Shown here in pieces: positions 35,269 through 43,900 of a stretch of DNA of 64,000 bases (the first letter of the stretch is position 1; each line of letters opens with the position of its first letter). A model generated the notes under the pieces. That model saw nothing but the letters and a program-made list of their open reading frames with translations. It searched no databases and was not told the DNA's origin. Source of the DNA: Flavobacterium erciyesense (GTDB lineage Bacteria > Bacteroidota > Bacteroidia > Flavobacteriales > Flavobacteriaceae); NCBI RefSeq assembly GCF_018069925.1, contig NZ_JAGPXB010000011.1, positions 1 to 64,000 of the forward strand. Reading direction: 5' to 3'. A program made the position numbers and the translations under genes.

Positions 35269-36096
35269 TTATATTTTAGTATTCTTGTACTCACCCAAGA
35301 CTTTAAAGTATTCGGCCATAATGTTCAATAATGATTTTGCTTTCGCATAATCTTCGTATTTCTCAAAAGTGACATCCACAAAAAAGGAATACTTCCATGG
35401 CGTTTCAATTTTGGGCAAAGATTGAATCTTAGTTAAATTCAATTTACAATCGCTCATCACGTTTAAAACTGCTGCTAAACTCCCGCGTTTATGGTCGAGT
35501 TCAAATTTTATCGATGCTCTGTTAATTTCACTTTCGGGAACAAATGAATTTTCTTTTTTGATGATCACGAAGCGTGTCATGTTGTTCTTAATCGTTTGGA
35601 TTTCGGGCGCAATAATTTCCAAATCATACATTTCGGAAGCTGTTTTGCTCGCAATTGCTGCTATTCCTTTCAGTTGCTTTTCTTGAATTCTTCGTGCTGT
35701 TTCAGCAGTGTCTTTGTCTTCAACCAATTTGATATTGGGATATTTTTTTAAGAAATCCATACATTGTAAAAGCGCCATCGGATGCGAATGTACTTCCTGA
35801 ATATCTTCAATTTTCTGACCTTTTAACGCCATTAAATTTTGATGAATACTCAAATAATGCTCTCCAATTATGTGTAAATTATTCTTGTCGATTAGCGCGT
35901 AATTCGGAATAATAGGCCCTGCGATAGAGTTTTCTATGGCCATCACAGCTTGATCTGACTTCCCTGCTAACAAGCTGTCTACCAATTCCTCAAAAGACAA
36001 ACACTCGTCAAGAATAAATTCCTGATTGAAATATTCTTGAGCTACTTGATGATGAAACGAGCCCGTAATGCCTTGTATTCCTATAATTGTATTCAT
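35269..36096 (-). CDS. pheA: Prephenate dehydratase
   Basis: About 275 residues from ATG at 36096. The longer in-frame start at 36135 is rejected because it falls inside the attenuator terminator. The N-terminal prephenate dehydratase domain reads IGIQGITGSFHHQVAQEYF, then MAIENSIAGPIIPNYALI and the TRF motif NNMTRFVII. The C-terminal ACT domain (about 195-270) has the GALAAVL-like KRGSLAAVLNVMSDCKLNLTKIQS and ESxP-like LPKIETPWKYSFFVD, which usually binds phenylalanine for feedback. First gene of the operon, preceded by a leader peptide rich in aromatic codons. Confidence 0.94.
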   Translation of the reverse strand: MNTIIGIQGITGSFHHQVAQEYFNQEFILDECLSFEELVDSLLAGKSDQAVMAIENSIAGPIIPNYALIDKNNLHIIGEHYLSIHQNLMALKGQKIEDIQEVHSHPMALLQCMDFLKKYPNIKLVEDKDTAETARRIQEKQLKGIAAIASKTASEMYDLEIIAPEIQTIKNNMTRFVIIKKENSFVPESEINRASIKFELDHKRGSLAAVLNVMSDCKLNLTKIQSLPKIETPWKYSFFVDVTFEKYEDYAKAKSLLNIMAEYFKVLGEYKNTKI

Positions 36097-36113
36097 TTTA
36101 CACACTTTTAAGC

Positions 36114-36142
36114 AAAAAAAAATCCCGATTTGCATCGGGATT
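36114..36142 (-). terminator. Attenuator terminator upstream of pheA
   Basis: AATCCCGAT (36121-36129, plus) pairs perfectly with ATCGGGATT (36134-36142). On the minus strand it is followed by nine U residues (36122-36114), 18 bases before the pheA ATG. Its 5' arm (minus strand ACAATCCC, 36144-36137) can instead pair with GGGATTGT inside the leader ORF (36196-36189), an 8-bp perfect antiterminator. Confidence 0.85.
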
Positions 36143-36173
36143 GTATATCTATAGTATCAATTTAATTTTTGAA

Positions 36174-36254
36174 TTAAATAACCATGCAACAATCCCTTTC
36201 TACTTTCCAGAAGAAATAATAAGAGTTGCTAAAATAAAATCGGTTACTCAACAT
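36174..36254 (-). CDS. Aromatic leader peptide of the pheA operon (26 residues)
   Basis: Minus-strand ATG at 36254 opens a 26-codon ORF ending in TAA at 36176-36174. Residues 6-16 read FYFSNSYYFFW: four Phe, three Tyr and one Trp in eleven positions. The ORF is followed 30 bases later by the intrinsic terminator at 36142-36114 and then pheA. The codons for residues 19-23 contain GGGATTGT, which is complementary to the terminator's 5' arm. This is the classical layout of a ribosome-mediated attenuator: stalling at Phe/Tyr/Trp codons would favour the antiterminator and expression. The peptide itself is too short for homology. Confidence 0.82.
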   Translation of the reverse strand: MLSNRFYFSNSYYFFWKVERDCCMVI

Positions 36255-36485
36255 GTTGTTGTCTTTTTTGTATTGATTACTTTGCGAATGTATACATAAT
36301 TTTTTACTGCACCCAAAAAAAAGTTGATTTTATGACACAAAAAAGAGATTCGCTAAAAAGTTGGTTATTAATTATGTAATGTTTAAAAAAAGGCTCTAAA
36401 AATACCATTCGTACAACAGCAATTCTTGTATTGTTAAGTAAAAAATAGACTTAGTTATCCTGTAACATACAATATGGAACGTGAT
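36255..36485. other. Promoter spacer between the aromatic leader and the symporter gene
   Basis: No gene is seen. On the minus strand a near-consensus -7 (TACATTCG, 36292-36285) with TTTG about 21 bases further upstream could drive the leader peptide. No convincing terminator for the symporter is seen. Confidence 0.4.
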
Positions 36486-37733
36486 TTATACTAGTACTTT
36501 TTCAGAAAGCCACTTTTTCCCTTCAGCAATTCTTGCCACCAACATTGCCGAAATCAAATCCCCATTAGCATTTAACAAAGTTGCCATTGGATCAACCAAA
36601 GTTCCAATAATCATTGCCGCTGGCAAGGCTTGTTCCATGGGGAAACCATAAACGGTTATTGCTAGGATTTCGCCTATGTAGCCGCCATTAGGAATACCAC
36701 CCTCAACAACAGAAACCACCACTGTAATTCCCAAAGCGGTGAGAATCGTAACTGGATCCGTAAAATCCTTACCAAACATGGCAAAAATAACGGCTATCTT
36801 AATAATGGATGACATACTCGAACCATCTTTATGCAGAGGTGCGCCCAACGGAATAACTACATTCCTAATGTGAGCAGGAATATTCATTTTTTCGGCACCA
36901 TCAAGATTCGCAGGAATTGTAGCAATACTACTACAGGTACCAATAGCTGTTAGCGAAGGTGTTATATTATTTTTCCAAAACACTTTAAACCCTAATTTGC
37001 CACCCGCCATGTAGGCATACAAACTAAAGAATACGATGAAGTAAAAAGCACAAACAGCATAATAAAGCCCTAGCGGCTTGGCATAAGCACCAAACAATTG
37101 CGGACCAAAAATACCCACTTGATAAGCAAAATAAGCTCCCAAACCTACAGGCGCTGTTTTCATAATAATGTGTAGCAATTGTTTCATTACTTCATTACCA
37201 GATCGTAAAAACCTACTGAAATCGTTGCCTTTTTCACCAGATTGCAAGCTGGCAAAACCCACTAAAAATGAAAAAAGAATGAGTGCCAGCATGTTTTTCC
37301 GGGACAACAATGCATAAAAATCACCCGCGGTAAGCAATTGCGTAATCTGAGAGCCACTGCTATTTTCGGCTACAATTTCTAGCGGAATTTTAGAAATGAT
37401 AATATCTTGATGAATTGGAAAAATCAAAACTCCAACTACCATAAGGATTGCAGAAACCAAGACCGTAAACAAAAAGACTCCAATTACGATTAAGAATAAC
37501 TTTCCTAGTTTTTCGGTTTTTTCTAAAGTAGCAATTGATGCCGATATGGTAAAAAACACTAATGGAATGATAGCCGTAAACAACAAATTTAGAAAAATGT
37601 CTCCCAAAGGTTTCAAAACCTCCACCTCTTTACCAAAAACCAAACCTAATATACTTCCTGCAAGGATACCACCAAGAAGTAACATAATACTTTTGTAATT
37701 TTTCAAGAAACCTCCTGATCCTATGTCTTTCAT
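36486..37733 (-). CDS. Dicarboxylate/amino acid:cation symporter (DAACS family)
   Basis: A 415-residue inner-membrane transporter with about eight helices and two re-entrant hairpins. Family motifs are the serine-rich hairpin TAIGTCSSIATIPANLDGAEKM (about 258-279), PLGAPLHKDGSSMSS near 290, and the C-terminal AAMIIGTLVDPMATLLNANGDL, which holds the substrate Asp/Asn residues. It imports a C4-dicarboxylate or acidic/neutral amino acid with Na+ or H+; the substrate cannot be fixed from sequence. Monocistronic, divergent from gldA. Confidence 0.9.
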   Translation of the reverse strand: MKDIGSGGFLKNYKSIMLLLGGILAGSILGLVFGKEVEVLKPLGDIFLNLLFTAIIPLVFFTISASIATLEKTEKLGKLFLIVIGVFLFTVLVSAILMVVGVLIFPIHQDIIISKIPLEIVAENSSGSQITQLLTAGDFYALLSRKNMLALILFSFLVGFASLQSGEKGNDFSRFLRSGNEVMKQLLHIIMKTAPVGLGAYFAYQVGIFGPQLFGAYAKPLGLYYAVCAFYFIVFFSLYAYMAGGKLGFKVFWKNNITPSLTAIGTCSSIATIPANLDGAEKMNIPAHIRNVVIPLGAPLHKDGSSMSSIIKIAVIFAMFGKDFTDPVTILTALGITVVVSVVEGGIPNGGYIGEILAITVYGFPMEQALPAAMIIGTLVDPMATLLNANGDLISAMLVARIAEGKKWLSEKVLV

Positions 37734-37897
37734 GTGTCTTTTGAGCTATTTTTAGTAAATATAGAAATCTAAATGATAGCGGTGCAATCACAATGCTACT
37801 TTTTTATCATTTCGAATAGAAGTACTCGCAACTATTCGTGAAAAAATTATTCATGAATTAGTAGGCAATCGAACAACAAATCCATTCATTTTCTGTT

Positions 37898-37905
37898 TAC
37901 TTTTG
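37898..37905 (+). promoter_or_regulatory. -7 promoter element of gldA
   Basis: TACTTTTG matches TAnnTTTG, 16 bases before the ATG at 37922, so the leader is very short. Confidence 0.55.
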
Positions 37906-37921
37906 CAACAAATAATTCATC

Positions 37922-38818
37922 ATGTCAATAGCAGTAAATAACATTTCCAAAAGCTACGGTGCTCAAAAAGCATTAAATAACATTTCATTTTCAATTAACA
38001 AAGGAGAAATTGTTGGTTTTTTAGGTCCAAATGGAGCTGGAAAATCGACTTTGATGAAAATTTTAACTACCTACATTACCGCTGATGAAGGAACTGCCAA
38101 GGTAAACGGGCAAGATGTAAACACCAATCCAAAAGCCGTGCAACTTTCTATTGGGTACTTGCCAGAGCATAATCCGTTGTATTTGGATTTGTATGTTCGT
38201 GAATATTTAGCCTTTAACGCTGATGTGTACAAAGTTGCCAAATCTCGAATCGAAGAGGTAATTCAATTGACCGGTTTAAGTTCCGAAAGCCACAAAAAAA
38301 TTGGCCAACTCTCTAAAGGGTACCGCCAGCGTGTAGGATTAGCCAATGCGCTACTACACAATCCTGATGTTTTAATCTTAGATGAACCTACCACTGGTTT
38401 AGATCCAAACCAGTTGATGGAGATTAGAAACGTAATTAAAAACGTGGGGAAAGACAAGACTGTTTTTCTTTCTACACACATTATGCAGGAGGTTGAGGCT
38501 ATTTGTGATCGTGTAATCATCATCAACAATGGAAAAATTGTAACCGATAAAAAACTGGATAACTTAATTTCTGAAGATAAAGAACAAGTCATTGAAGTGG
38601 AATTTGATTTTCAAGTCGAGGAACAATTGATTTCTAAAATTGAAAATCTTGTTTCGTATGTCAACATTCACGACATGATGTGGGAACTGACTTTTAAATC
38701 AGATAAAGACATGCGCTCTGTAGTATTTGATTTTGCACAAAACAATGGTTTGAAAACCTTACAACTCAATCAAAAGAATAAAAACTTAGAAGCGGTGTTT
38801 AGAGAGATTACGAAATAG
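37922..38818 (+). CDS. gldA: Gliding-motility ABC transporter ATP-binding protein GldA
   Basis: A 298-residue ABC ATPase. Walker A GPNGAGKST (about 35-43), Q-loop in IGYLPEHNPLY, signature LSKGYRQRVGLANAL (about 134-148), Walker B DVLILDEPTTGLDP and H-loop FLSTHIMQEVE. The C-terminal 80 residues resemble GldA-type extensions. In Flavobacterium GldA works with GldF and GldG in gliding motility; neither partner is in this window. The same fold occurs in other ABC exporters, so the name rests on family resemblance and the likely host. Confidence 0.82.
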   Translation: MSIAVNNISKSYGAQKALNNISFSINKGEIVGFLGPNGAGKSTLMKILTTYITADEGTAKVNGQDVNTNPKAVQLSIGYLPEHNPLYLDLYVREYLAFNADVYKVAKSRIEEVIQLTGLSSESHKKIGQLSKGYRQRVGLANALLHNPDVLILDEPTTGLDPNQLMEIRNVIKNVGKDKTVFLSTHIMQEVEAICDRVIIINNGKIVTDKKLDNLISEDKEQVIEVEFDFQVEEQLISKIENLVSYVNIHDMMWELTFKSDKDMRSVVFDFAQNNGLKTLQLNQKNKNLEAVFREITK

Positions 38819-38821
38819 TTG

Positions 38822-38964
38822 GCAGTGTTCAGTTTTTAGTATTCAGTTATTTTCACATACAAAAAACGAACTCGACAACAATACAAAAACTTGACTTTGT
38901 CATTCCGACGAGGGAGGAATCTCAACAAGTCTATTTACTGCTTCGGCAGATGATAAAACAATAA
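38822..38964. repeat. Spacer with CAGTGTTCAGTTTTTAGTATTC tract and a TGTCATTCCGACGA repeat
   Basis: 38822-38850 is a degenerate CAGT-TTCAGT tract. 38896-38923 reads TTTGTCATTCCGACGAGGGA then GGAATCTC, a widely dispersed Bacteroidota intergenic repeat with an internal ATTCC/GGAAT inverted repeat. Confidence 0.55.
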
Positions 38965-38965
38965 A

Positions 38966-39004
38966 AAAAGCTTCTAAATCACCTAAGTGCACTAGAAGCT
39001 TTTT
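38966..39004. terminator. Bidirectional terminator between gldA and metF
   Basis: AAAAGCTTCTA pairs with TAGAAGCTTTT around a 16-base loop, flanked by A- and T-runs. It serves both convergent genes. Confidence 0.8.
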
Positions 39005-39023
39005 AAATATAAAGAATAAATTA

Positions 39024-39980
39024 CTAAAAAAGTTGACTCGCAATTTGACGGATATTTTCAGATTTACCCATCGAATAATAGTGCAAAACAGGGACTCCAG
39101 CAGCTTTTAGTTCGCGGGATTGCTGAATAGCCCATTCGATTCCCACTTGTTTTACATCTGCATTAGTTTTGCATTTGTCTACTGCATCAATTAAATCTTC
39201 TGGCAAATCAATTCGGAATATTTGTGGTAAAATTTGCAAATGTCTTTGTACCGCCAGTGGCTTAATGCCTGGAATAATAGGTACTGTAATTCCCATTTCT
39301 CTGGCTTTGGCAACAAATTCAAAATATTTTGCATTGTCAAAAAACATTTGTGTCACCACATAATCAGCACCTGCGTCCACTTTTTCTTTTAACCTTTTCA
39401 AATCAGAAAGTAAGGAAGGAGATTCCAAATGTTTTTCAGGATATCCTGCCACTCCAATACAAAAATCAGCCTTATTATCTGCATGAATCACATCATGCAA
39501 ATACTTGCCTTGATTCAACAATTTGATTTGTTGCACTAGATCAATAGCAAAGCGATTTCCTCCCACTTTTGGAACAAAGGATTGTTCGTCCTTCATGGCA
39601 TCGCCTCGCAACGCCATCACATTATTGATTCCCAGATAATGACAGTCTACTAGTAAATACTCTGTTTCTTCTTTGGTAAAACCACCGCACAATACATGAG
39701 GCACCGTATCTACGTTGTATTTGTGTGTTATCGAAGCGCAAATTCCGAGGGTTCCTGGTCGCATTCTGGTTAGCTTTTTATCCAATAAACCATTGCCTTT
39801 ATCAACATAAATAAACTCCTCGCGTGAGGTAGTCACATCAATAAATGGCGGTTTGAACTCCATCAAAGGATCAATGTTATCATACAATTCTTGAATACTT
39901 TTCCCTTTTTGAGGCGGAATAATTTCAAATGAAAACAAAGTTTCTCCTTTTGCTTTTTCTATATGTTGTGTTACTTTCAT
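39024..39980 (-). CDS. metF: Methylenetetrahydrofolate reductase
   Basis: About 318 residues from ATG at 39980 (MKVTQHIEKAKG); an in-frame start eight codons upstream falls in spacer repeats. It is an FAD-dependent TIM barrel that reduces 5,10-methylene-THF to 5-methyl-THF, the methyl donor for MetH. Family blocks: FSFEIIPPQKGKSIQELY, PFIDVTTSREE, NVMALRGDAMKDE, DAGADYVVTQMFFD, and IPIIPGIKPL. It is last in the metH-N / HNH / metH-C / metF run and may share the SAM-I control upstream, though the inserted sequences make that uncertain. Confidence 0.95.
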   Translation of the reverse strand: MKVTQHIEKAKGETLFSFEIIPPQKGKSIQELYDNIDPLMEFKPPFIDVTTSREEFIYVDKGNGLLDKKLTRMRPGTLGICASITHKYNVDTVPHVLCGGFTKEETEYLLVDCHYLGINNVMALRGDAMKDEQSFVPKVGGNRFAIDLVQQIKLLNQGKYLHDVIHADNKADFCIGVAGYPEKHLESPSLLSDLKRLKEKVDAGADYVVTQMFFDNAKYFEFVAKAREMGITVPIIPGIKPLAVQRHLQILPQIFRIDLPEDLIDAVDKCKTNADVKQVGIEWAIQQSRELKAAGVPVLHYYSMGKSENIRQIASQLF

Positions 39981-40061
39981 TTTATTTTTTGTTTCAAGTT
40001 CCAAGTTTAAAGTTTAAAGTTCTCTCGAGTAACTTGAAACCTTAAACTTGAAACAAAATTC

Positions 40062-42737
40062 CTAATCGGCAATATTCGGGTTCAACCATTTCATGGCTAC
40101 ATCAGTGGAAACATTTCTTCTTTTGGCGTAGTCAATTACTTGATCTTCTTTAATTTTTCCGAGTCCAAAATATTTACTTTCTGGATTTCCAAAGTAGTAA
40201 CCCGATACTGATGAAGCCGGCCACATCGCCATACTTTCGGTTAAGGTTACTCCAATTTCTTCTGCAACATTTAATAATTTCCAAATAGTCGGTTTCTCTA
40301 AATGATCCGGACAAGCTGGATATCCTGGCGCTGGTCGAATCCCTTTATAAACCTCATCAATCATATCTTCGGTAGATAAATTCTCATCAGCAGCATAACC
40401 CCAAAATTCTTTACGTACTTTCTCGTGTAAATATTCAGCAAAAGCTTCTGCAAAACGATCAGCAAGCGCTTTCACCATAATCGAATTATAATCATCTAAA
40501 TCCTTTTCGAATTCAGCCGCCCATTCATCCACACCAAAACCAGTAGTTACACAAAAGGCTCCCATATAATCTACCTTCCCACTTTCTTTTGGAGCAATAA
40601 AATCAGACAAAGCGATGTTAGGTGCACCTTGGGTTTTTTGAGATTGTTGGCGCAAAGTCAAAAATAATTGTAATGGATTTCCGTTTTTGTCTCTCAATTC
40701 AATATCATCATCATTGATTTGATTCGCAGGAAAAATTCCGTAAATGCCTTTTGCTGTTAACTTTTTCTCCTCTAAAATTACTTTCAGCATCGCTTGTGCA
40801 TCTGCAAAAACCGAAGTCGCTTGTTCTCCAACTACTTCATCGGTTAAAATAACTGGATATTTCCCAAACAATTCCCAAGTTCTAAAAAATGGCGTCCAAT
40901 CGATATAAGGCACCAAAGTTTCTAACTCAACTTCTACGATTTGCTTGCCAATTACTTTAGGTTTCACGGGAGTGAAATTATCCCAATCCAATTGCAATTT
41001 ATTCTTTCGGGCTTGCTCAATGGTCAAGAAATTCTTGTCGCGGGAGCGATTCAAAAACGTTTCTCTAAACGCATCGTATTCTGCTCGAATATCACTAGCG
41101 TATATTTTTCGGTTATGATCCAATAAATTACCCGCTACCGTTACCGCTCTCGAGGCATCGTTAACGTGAATGACAGTCGAATTGTATTGAGGCGCAATTT
41201 TCACGGCCGTATGCGCACGCGAAGTTGTTGCACCACCAATCATGACGGGAATATTCAGTCCTCTTTTATCCAATTCTTTAGCGAGATACACCATTTCGTC
41301 AAGCGATGGCGTAATCAATCCGCTCAATCCAATAATATCTACTTCGTGCTCAATAGCTGCTGCAATAATTTTTTCTGGAGGCACCATTACACCCAAATCG
41401 ACAATCTCATAATTATTACAAGCCAATACCACCGAAACTATATTTTTTCCAATATCATGAACATCACCTTTTACGGTTGCCATCAGGATTTTTCCGTTCC
41501 CTGATTTGTCGCCAACTTGCTTTGCTGCTTCAATAAAAGGCAATAAATACGCCACTGCTTTTTTCATTACACGTGCCGATTTAACCACTTGTGGCAAAAA
41601 CATTTTACCCGAACCAAACAAATCTCCCACGACATTCATTCCCGCCATCAGGTTGATTTCAATTACTTCAATTGGTTTTGTGGCAGCCAATCGAGCTTCC
41701 TCTACATCAATTTCTATAAACGCATCAATTCCCTTCACTAATGAGTGTGTAATTCTTTCTTGAACGGTTCCATTTCGCCATTCTTGAACTACCGCTTCAT
41801 TGGTTTTTGTACCATCTCCTTTTACATTCTCAGCAAAATCAAGCAAACGCTCAGTCGCATCGTCGCGTCTGTCTAGAATCACATCTTCAACATGTTCCAA
41901 TAAATCTTTCGGAATCTCATCATAAATCGACAACATTTCTGGATTTACAATCCCCATTGTCATTCCGTTTTGAATGGCGTGGTACAAGAAAACCGAGTGC
42001 ATCGCCTCACGAACCGTATCGTTCCCTCTGAATGAAAACGAAACGTTACTCACCCCACCGCTGATGTGTGCGTGCGGTAAATTTTTGCGAACCCACTTGG
42101 TTCCTCTAAAGAAATCCAACGCATTCAAGCGGTGCTCTTCCATACCAGTTGCTACTGGGAAAATATTCAAATCGAAGATGATATCTTGTGGTGGAAATCC
42201 AATTCCCACCAAAATATCATACGAACGCTGGCAAATTTCAACACGCCTTTCGTAATTATCCGCCTGACCCTCTTCGTCAAATGCCATCACAATCACCGCC
42301 GCTCCGTAACGCTTTATCAATTTAGCATGATGTACAAAAGCTTCTTCGCCCTCTTTCAACGAAATCGAATTCACAACACATTTCCCTTGTACGACTTTCA
42401 AACCCGCCTCAATGATTTCCCATTTCGAACTGTCAATCATAATCGGCACACGCGAAATATCCGGCTCAGCCGCAATTAAATTCAGGAATTTTGTCATAGC
42501 ATAAACGCCATCGAGCATTCCCTCATCCATGTTAATATCAATGATTTGTGCACCGCCTTCTACTTGCTGGCGCGCAATATCAAGCGCCTCATCGTATTTT
42601 TCTTCCTTAATCAATCGAAGAAATTTTCGTGAACCCGTCACATTGGTTCGTTCCCCTACATTCACAAATACACTTTCCGGCGTAATGATTAAGGGTTCTA
42701 ATCCTGATAATACTAGGTTTCTTCTTTTTTCTGCCAT
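40062..42737 (-). CDS. metH: Methionine synthase, folate/cobalamin/activation module (MetH C-terminal part)
   Basis: An 891-residue protein equal to the last three modules of MetH. Residues about 15-290 are the pterin-binding barrel ([49 protein letters not shown]). A Cap domain (about 310-410) and B12-binding domain follow, with [17 protein letters not shown] giving the cobalt-ligand His. The C-terminal activation domain (about 560-885) contains [15 protein letters not shown]. The homocysteine module is a separate gene at 43901-44902. The split totals about 1,224 residues, like intact MetH (~1,227). A cobalamin-dependent route to methionine is implied. Confidence 0.95.
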   Translation of the reverse strand: MAEKRRNLVLSGLEPLIITPESVFVNVGERTNVTGSRKFLRLIKEEKYDEALDIARQQVEGGAQIIDINMDEGMLDGVYAMTKFLNLIAAEPDISRVPIMIDSSKWEIIEAGLKVVQGKCVVNSISLKEGEEAFVHHAKLIKRYGAAVIVMAFDEEGQADNYERRVEICQRSYDILVGIGFPPQDIIFDLNIFPVATGMEEHRLNALDFFRGTKWVRKNLPHAHISGGVSNVSFSFRGNDTVREAMHSVFLYHAIQNGMTMGIVNPEMLSIYDEIPKDLLEHVEDVILDRRDDATERLLDFAENVKGDGTKTNEAVVQEWRNGTVQERITHSLVKGIDAFIEIDVEEARLAATKPIEVIEINLMAGMNVVGDLFGSGKMFLPQVVKSARVMKKAVAYLLPFIEAAKQVGDKSGNGKILMATVKGDVHDIGKNIVSVVLACNNYEIVDLGVMVPPEKIIAAAIEHEVDIIGLSGLITPSLDEMVYLAKELDKRGLNIPVMIGGATTSRAHTAVKIAPQYNSTVIHVNDASRAVTVAGNLLDHNRKIYASDIRAEYDAFRETFLNRSRDKNFLTIEQARKNKLQLDWDNFTPVKPKVIGKQIVEVELETLVPYIDWTPFFRTWELFGKYPVILTDEVVGEQATSVFADAQAMLKVILEEKKLTAKGIYGIFPANQINDDDIELRDKNGNPLQLFLTLRQQSQKTQGAPNIALSDFIAPKESGKVDYMGAFCVTTGFGVDEWAAEFEKDLDDYNSIMVKALADRFAEAFAEYLHEKVRKEFWGYAADENLSTEDMIDEVYKGIRPAPGYPACPDHLEKPTIWKLLNVAEEIGVTLTESMAMWPASSVSGYYFGNPESKYFGLGKIKEDQVIDYAKRRNVSTDVAMKWLNPNIAD

Positions 42738-42844
42738 TTTAATTTAAGTTACTAAGATCCTAAGTAGCATAGGTTCTGAGTTGTTTTTATGATATTATTT
42801 GCTGCAAAGTTTTCAAAACCTTACCATTTTATTTCAATTCTTTT

Positions 42845-42967
42845 TTGGGCGTGTCCCTCCAAAAAAAGTCGGGTCGGGCTATTCGTTCCCGCTCTTTTTC
42901 TTGAATTGCCTCGGGTTTAAACCCGAGGCAATTCAAGAAAAAGGAGCTCCACTGCTATCCCTCACGC
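42845..42967 (-). repeat. Flavobacterial intergenic hairpin repeat, copy 4, with a 50-base perfect palindrome
   Basis: On the minus strand the flanks read GTGAGGGATAGCAGTGGA and GAACGAATAGCCCGACCCGA, followed by a T-run and GGAGGGACACGCCC, as in copy 2. Between them, 42894-42918 is the exact reverse complement of 42919-42943, a 25-bp palindrome without a loop (centre TTTAAA). It lies in the 300-base gap between the HNH gene and metH-C; nothing else is seen in that gap. Confidence 0.78.
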
Positions 42968-43037
42968 GGAAAGAGTGCTGAACAACATTATTATTGCTAA
43001 AATTTAATCTTTATAACTCATCATCCAAAAGCAACAA

Positions 43038-43688
43038 TTATACATCACCTCTTCCATTACATTTAAAACAAATACCGTTATGATAGTATTTATAATCTGA
43101 AAGTGCACCTGAACCATTACACTTATCACATTTCTTTGCAAAATCAATAATTTGTCCTTTATCATCTAGTATAGGAATATGATTTGTATTATGCTCCGTG
43201 TGATGACACTTCCTACATAAAGTAATTAGAGCATCGTTTGCATATTCCCATGCTTTTTTTCCTTTTTGATAATATTTGTGATGGATATTTAAATCAAAAA
43301 ACTTATCCTCATCATATTCATCTTCATTAAAGCAAACTAATTCCAAAGAATTAAACTTGAACATTAAAGGATTTTTTGGTTCTTTCCATTGCTTTGCAAT
43401 TTTTAGTTTATTCAATGGTACTTTTATTAAGTCTCCAACTAGAAAATTGCATTTAATTGAAACATTATTCAATGATAGTTCTAGTTTTTCCAACAAATTT
43501 CCTGTTCTTTTAATTACATAACCTTTATTTGTAAAGTCATTATAATCTAAAACTCCGAATTCATAATCAAATCCTAAAAAATCACTTCTTTTTTCACTGC
43601 ATTTTGTACATTGACATTCGTCTCTTTCCAAAATCACTTTCCTCTTTTCTTTCCATTCTAGAGTTTCAAGTTGTTCTTTATAATTCAT
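43038..43688 (-). CDS. HNH-endonuclease-like protein with C-terminal zinc ribbon
   Basis: About 216 residues from ATG at 43688 (MNYKEQLETLEWKEKRK); a longer in-frame start at 43754 lies in spacer. The N-terminus holds a CxxC pair (DECQCTKCSEKR). The HNH core is NIHHKYYQKGKKAWEYANDALITLCRKCHHTEHN (positions about 130-163 of the protein; His-His pair, then CxxCHH). The C-terminus has two CxxCxGxG repeats (CDKCNGSG and CFKCNGRG), as in DnaJ-type zinc fingers. It looks AT-richer than the met genes by eye. Its place between the two metH halves suggests an insertion, possibly a selfish or mobile gene. Function not known. Confidence 0.72.
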   Translation of the reverse strand: MNYKEQLETLEWKEKRKVILERDECQCTKCSEKRSDFLGFDYEFGVLDYNDFTNKGYVIKRTGNLLEKLELSLNNVSIKCNFLVGDLIKVPLNKLKIAKQWKEPKNPLMFKFNSLELVCFNEDEYDEDKFFDLNIHHKYYQKGKKAWEYANDALITLCRKCHHTEHNTNHIPILDDKGQIIDFAKKCDKCNGSGALSDYKYYHNGICFKCNGRGDV

Positions 43689-43873
43689 TTTATTTGTTTT
43701 CCTCTTAATTTTATGAACCAGATAGCTTAGATTTTCAGTTCGTGCCCATTCCAATTAGCAATTTACATTTCCCTTCAAAATAATCGAATTAACAACTATT
43801 CACCTCATTTATTTGTTTTTCTTTGTTGACATGGACTGCCAATCCACGCTATCGTTGTGATTACTTTGTGTTA

Positions 43874-43893
43874 GACGCGATAAATCGCGTCTC
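43874..43893. repeat. 20-base perfect palindrome after metH-N
   Basis: AGACGCGAT (43874-43882) and ATCGCGTCT (43885-43893) flank AA, 8 bases past the metH-N stop on the minus strand. It has no U-run, so it is a poor intrinsic terminator. The sequence type (GAGACGCGATTTATCGCGTC on the minus strand) resembles a dispersed intergenic repeat. Confidence 0.6.
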
Positions 43894-43900
43894 TACGAAA

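Noticed and set aside
36087..36299. 70-codon plus-strand ORF in the pheA leader region
   Set aside because: It overlaps the attenuator hairpin and leader peptide on the other strand; no start signals; composition is not coding-like.
42845..42967. Repeat copy 4 as an ordinary terminator for the HNH gene
   Set aside because: It has conserved flanks shared with distant copies and no U-run directly after the stem on the HNH strand, so it is better called a repeat element.
42799..42981. 60-codon plus-strand ORF in the gap between metH-C and HNH
   Set aside because: It runs across repeat copy 4 and its palindrome; explained by the repeat, not by a gene.
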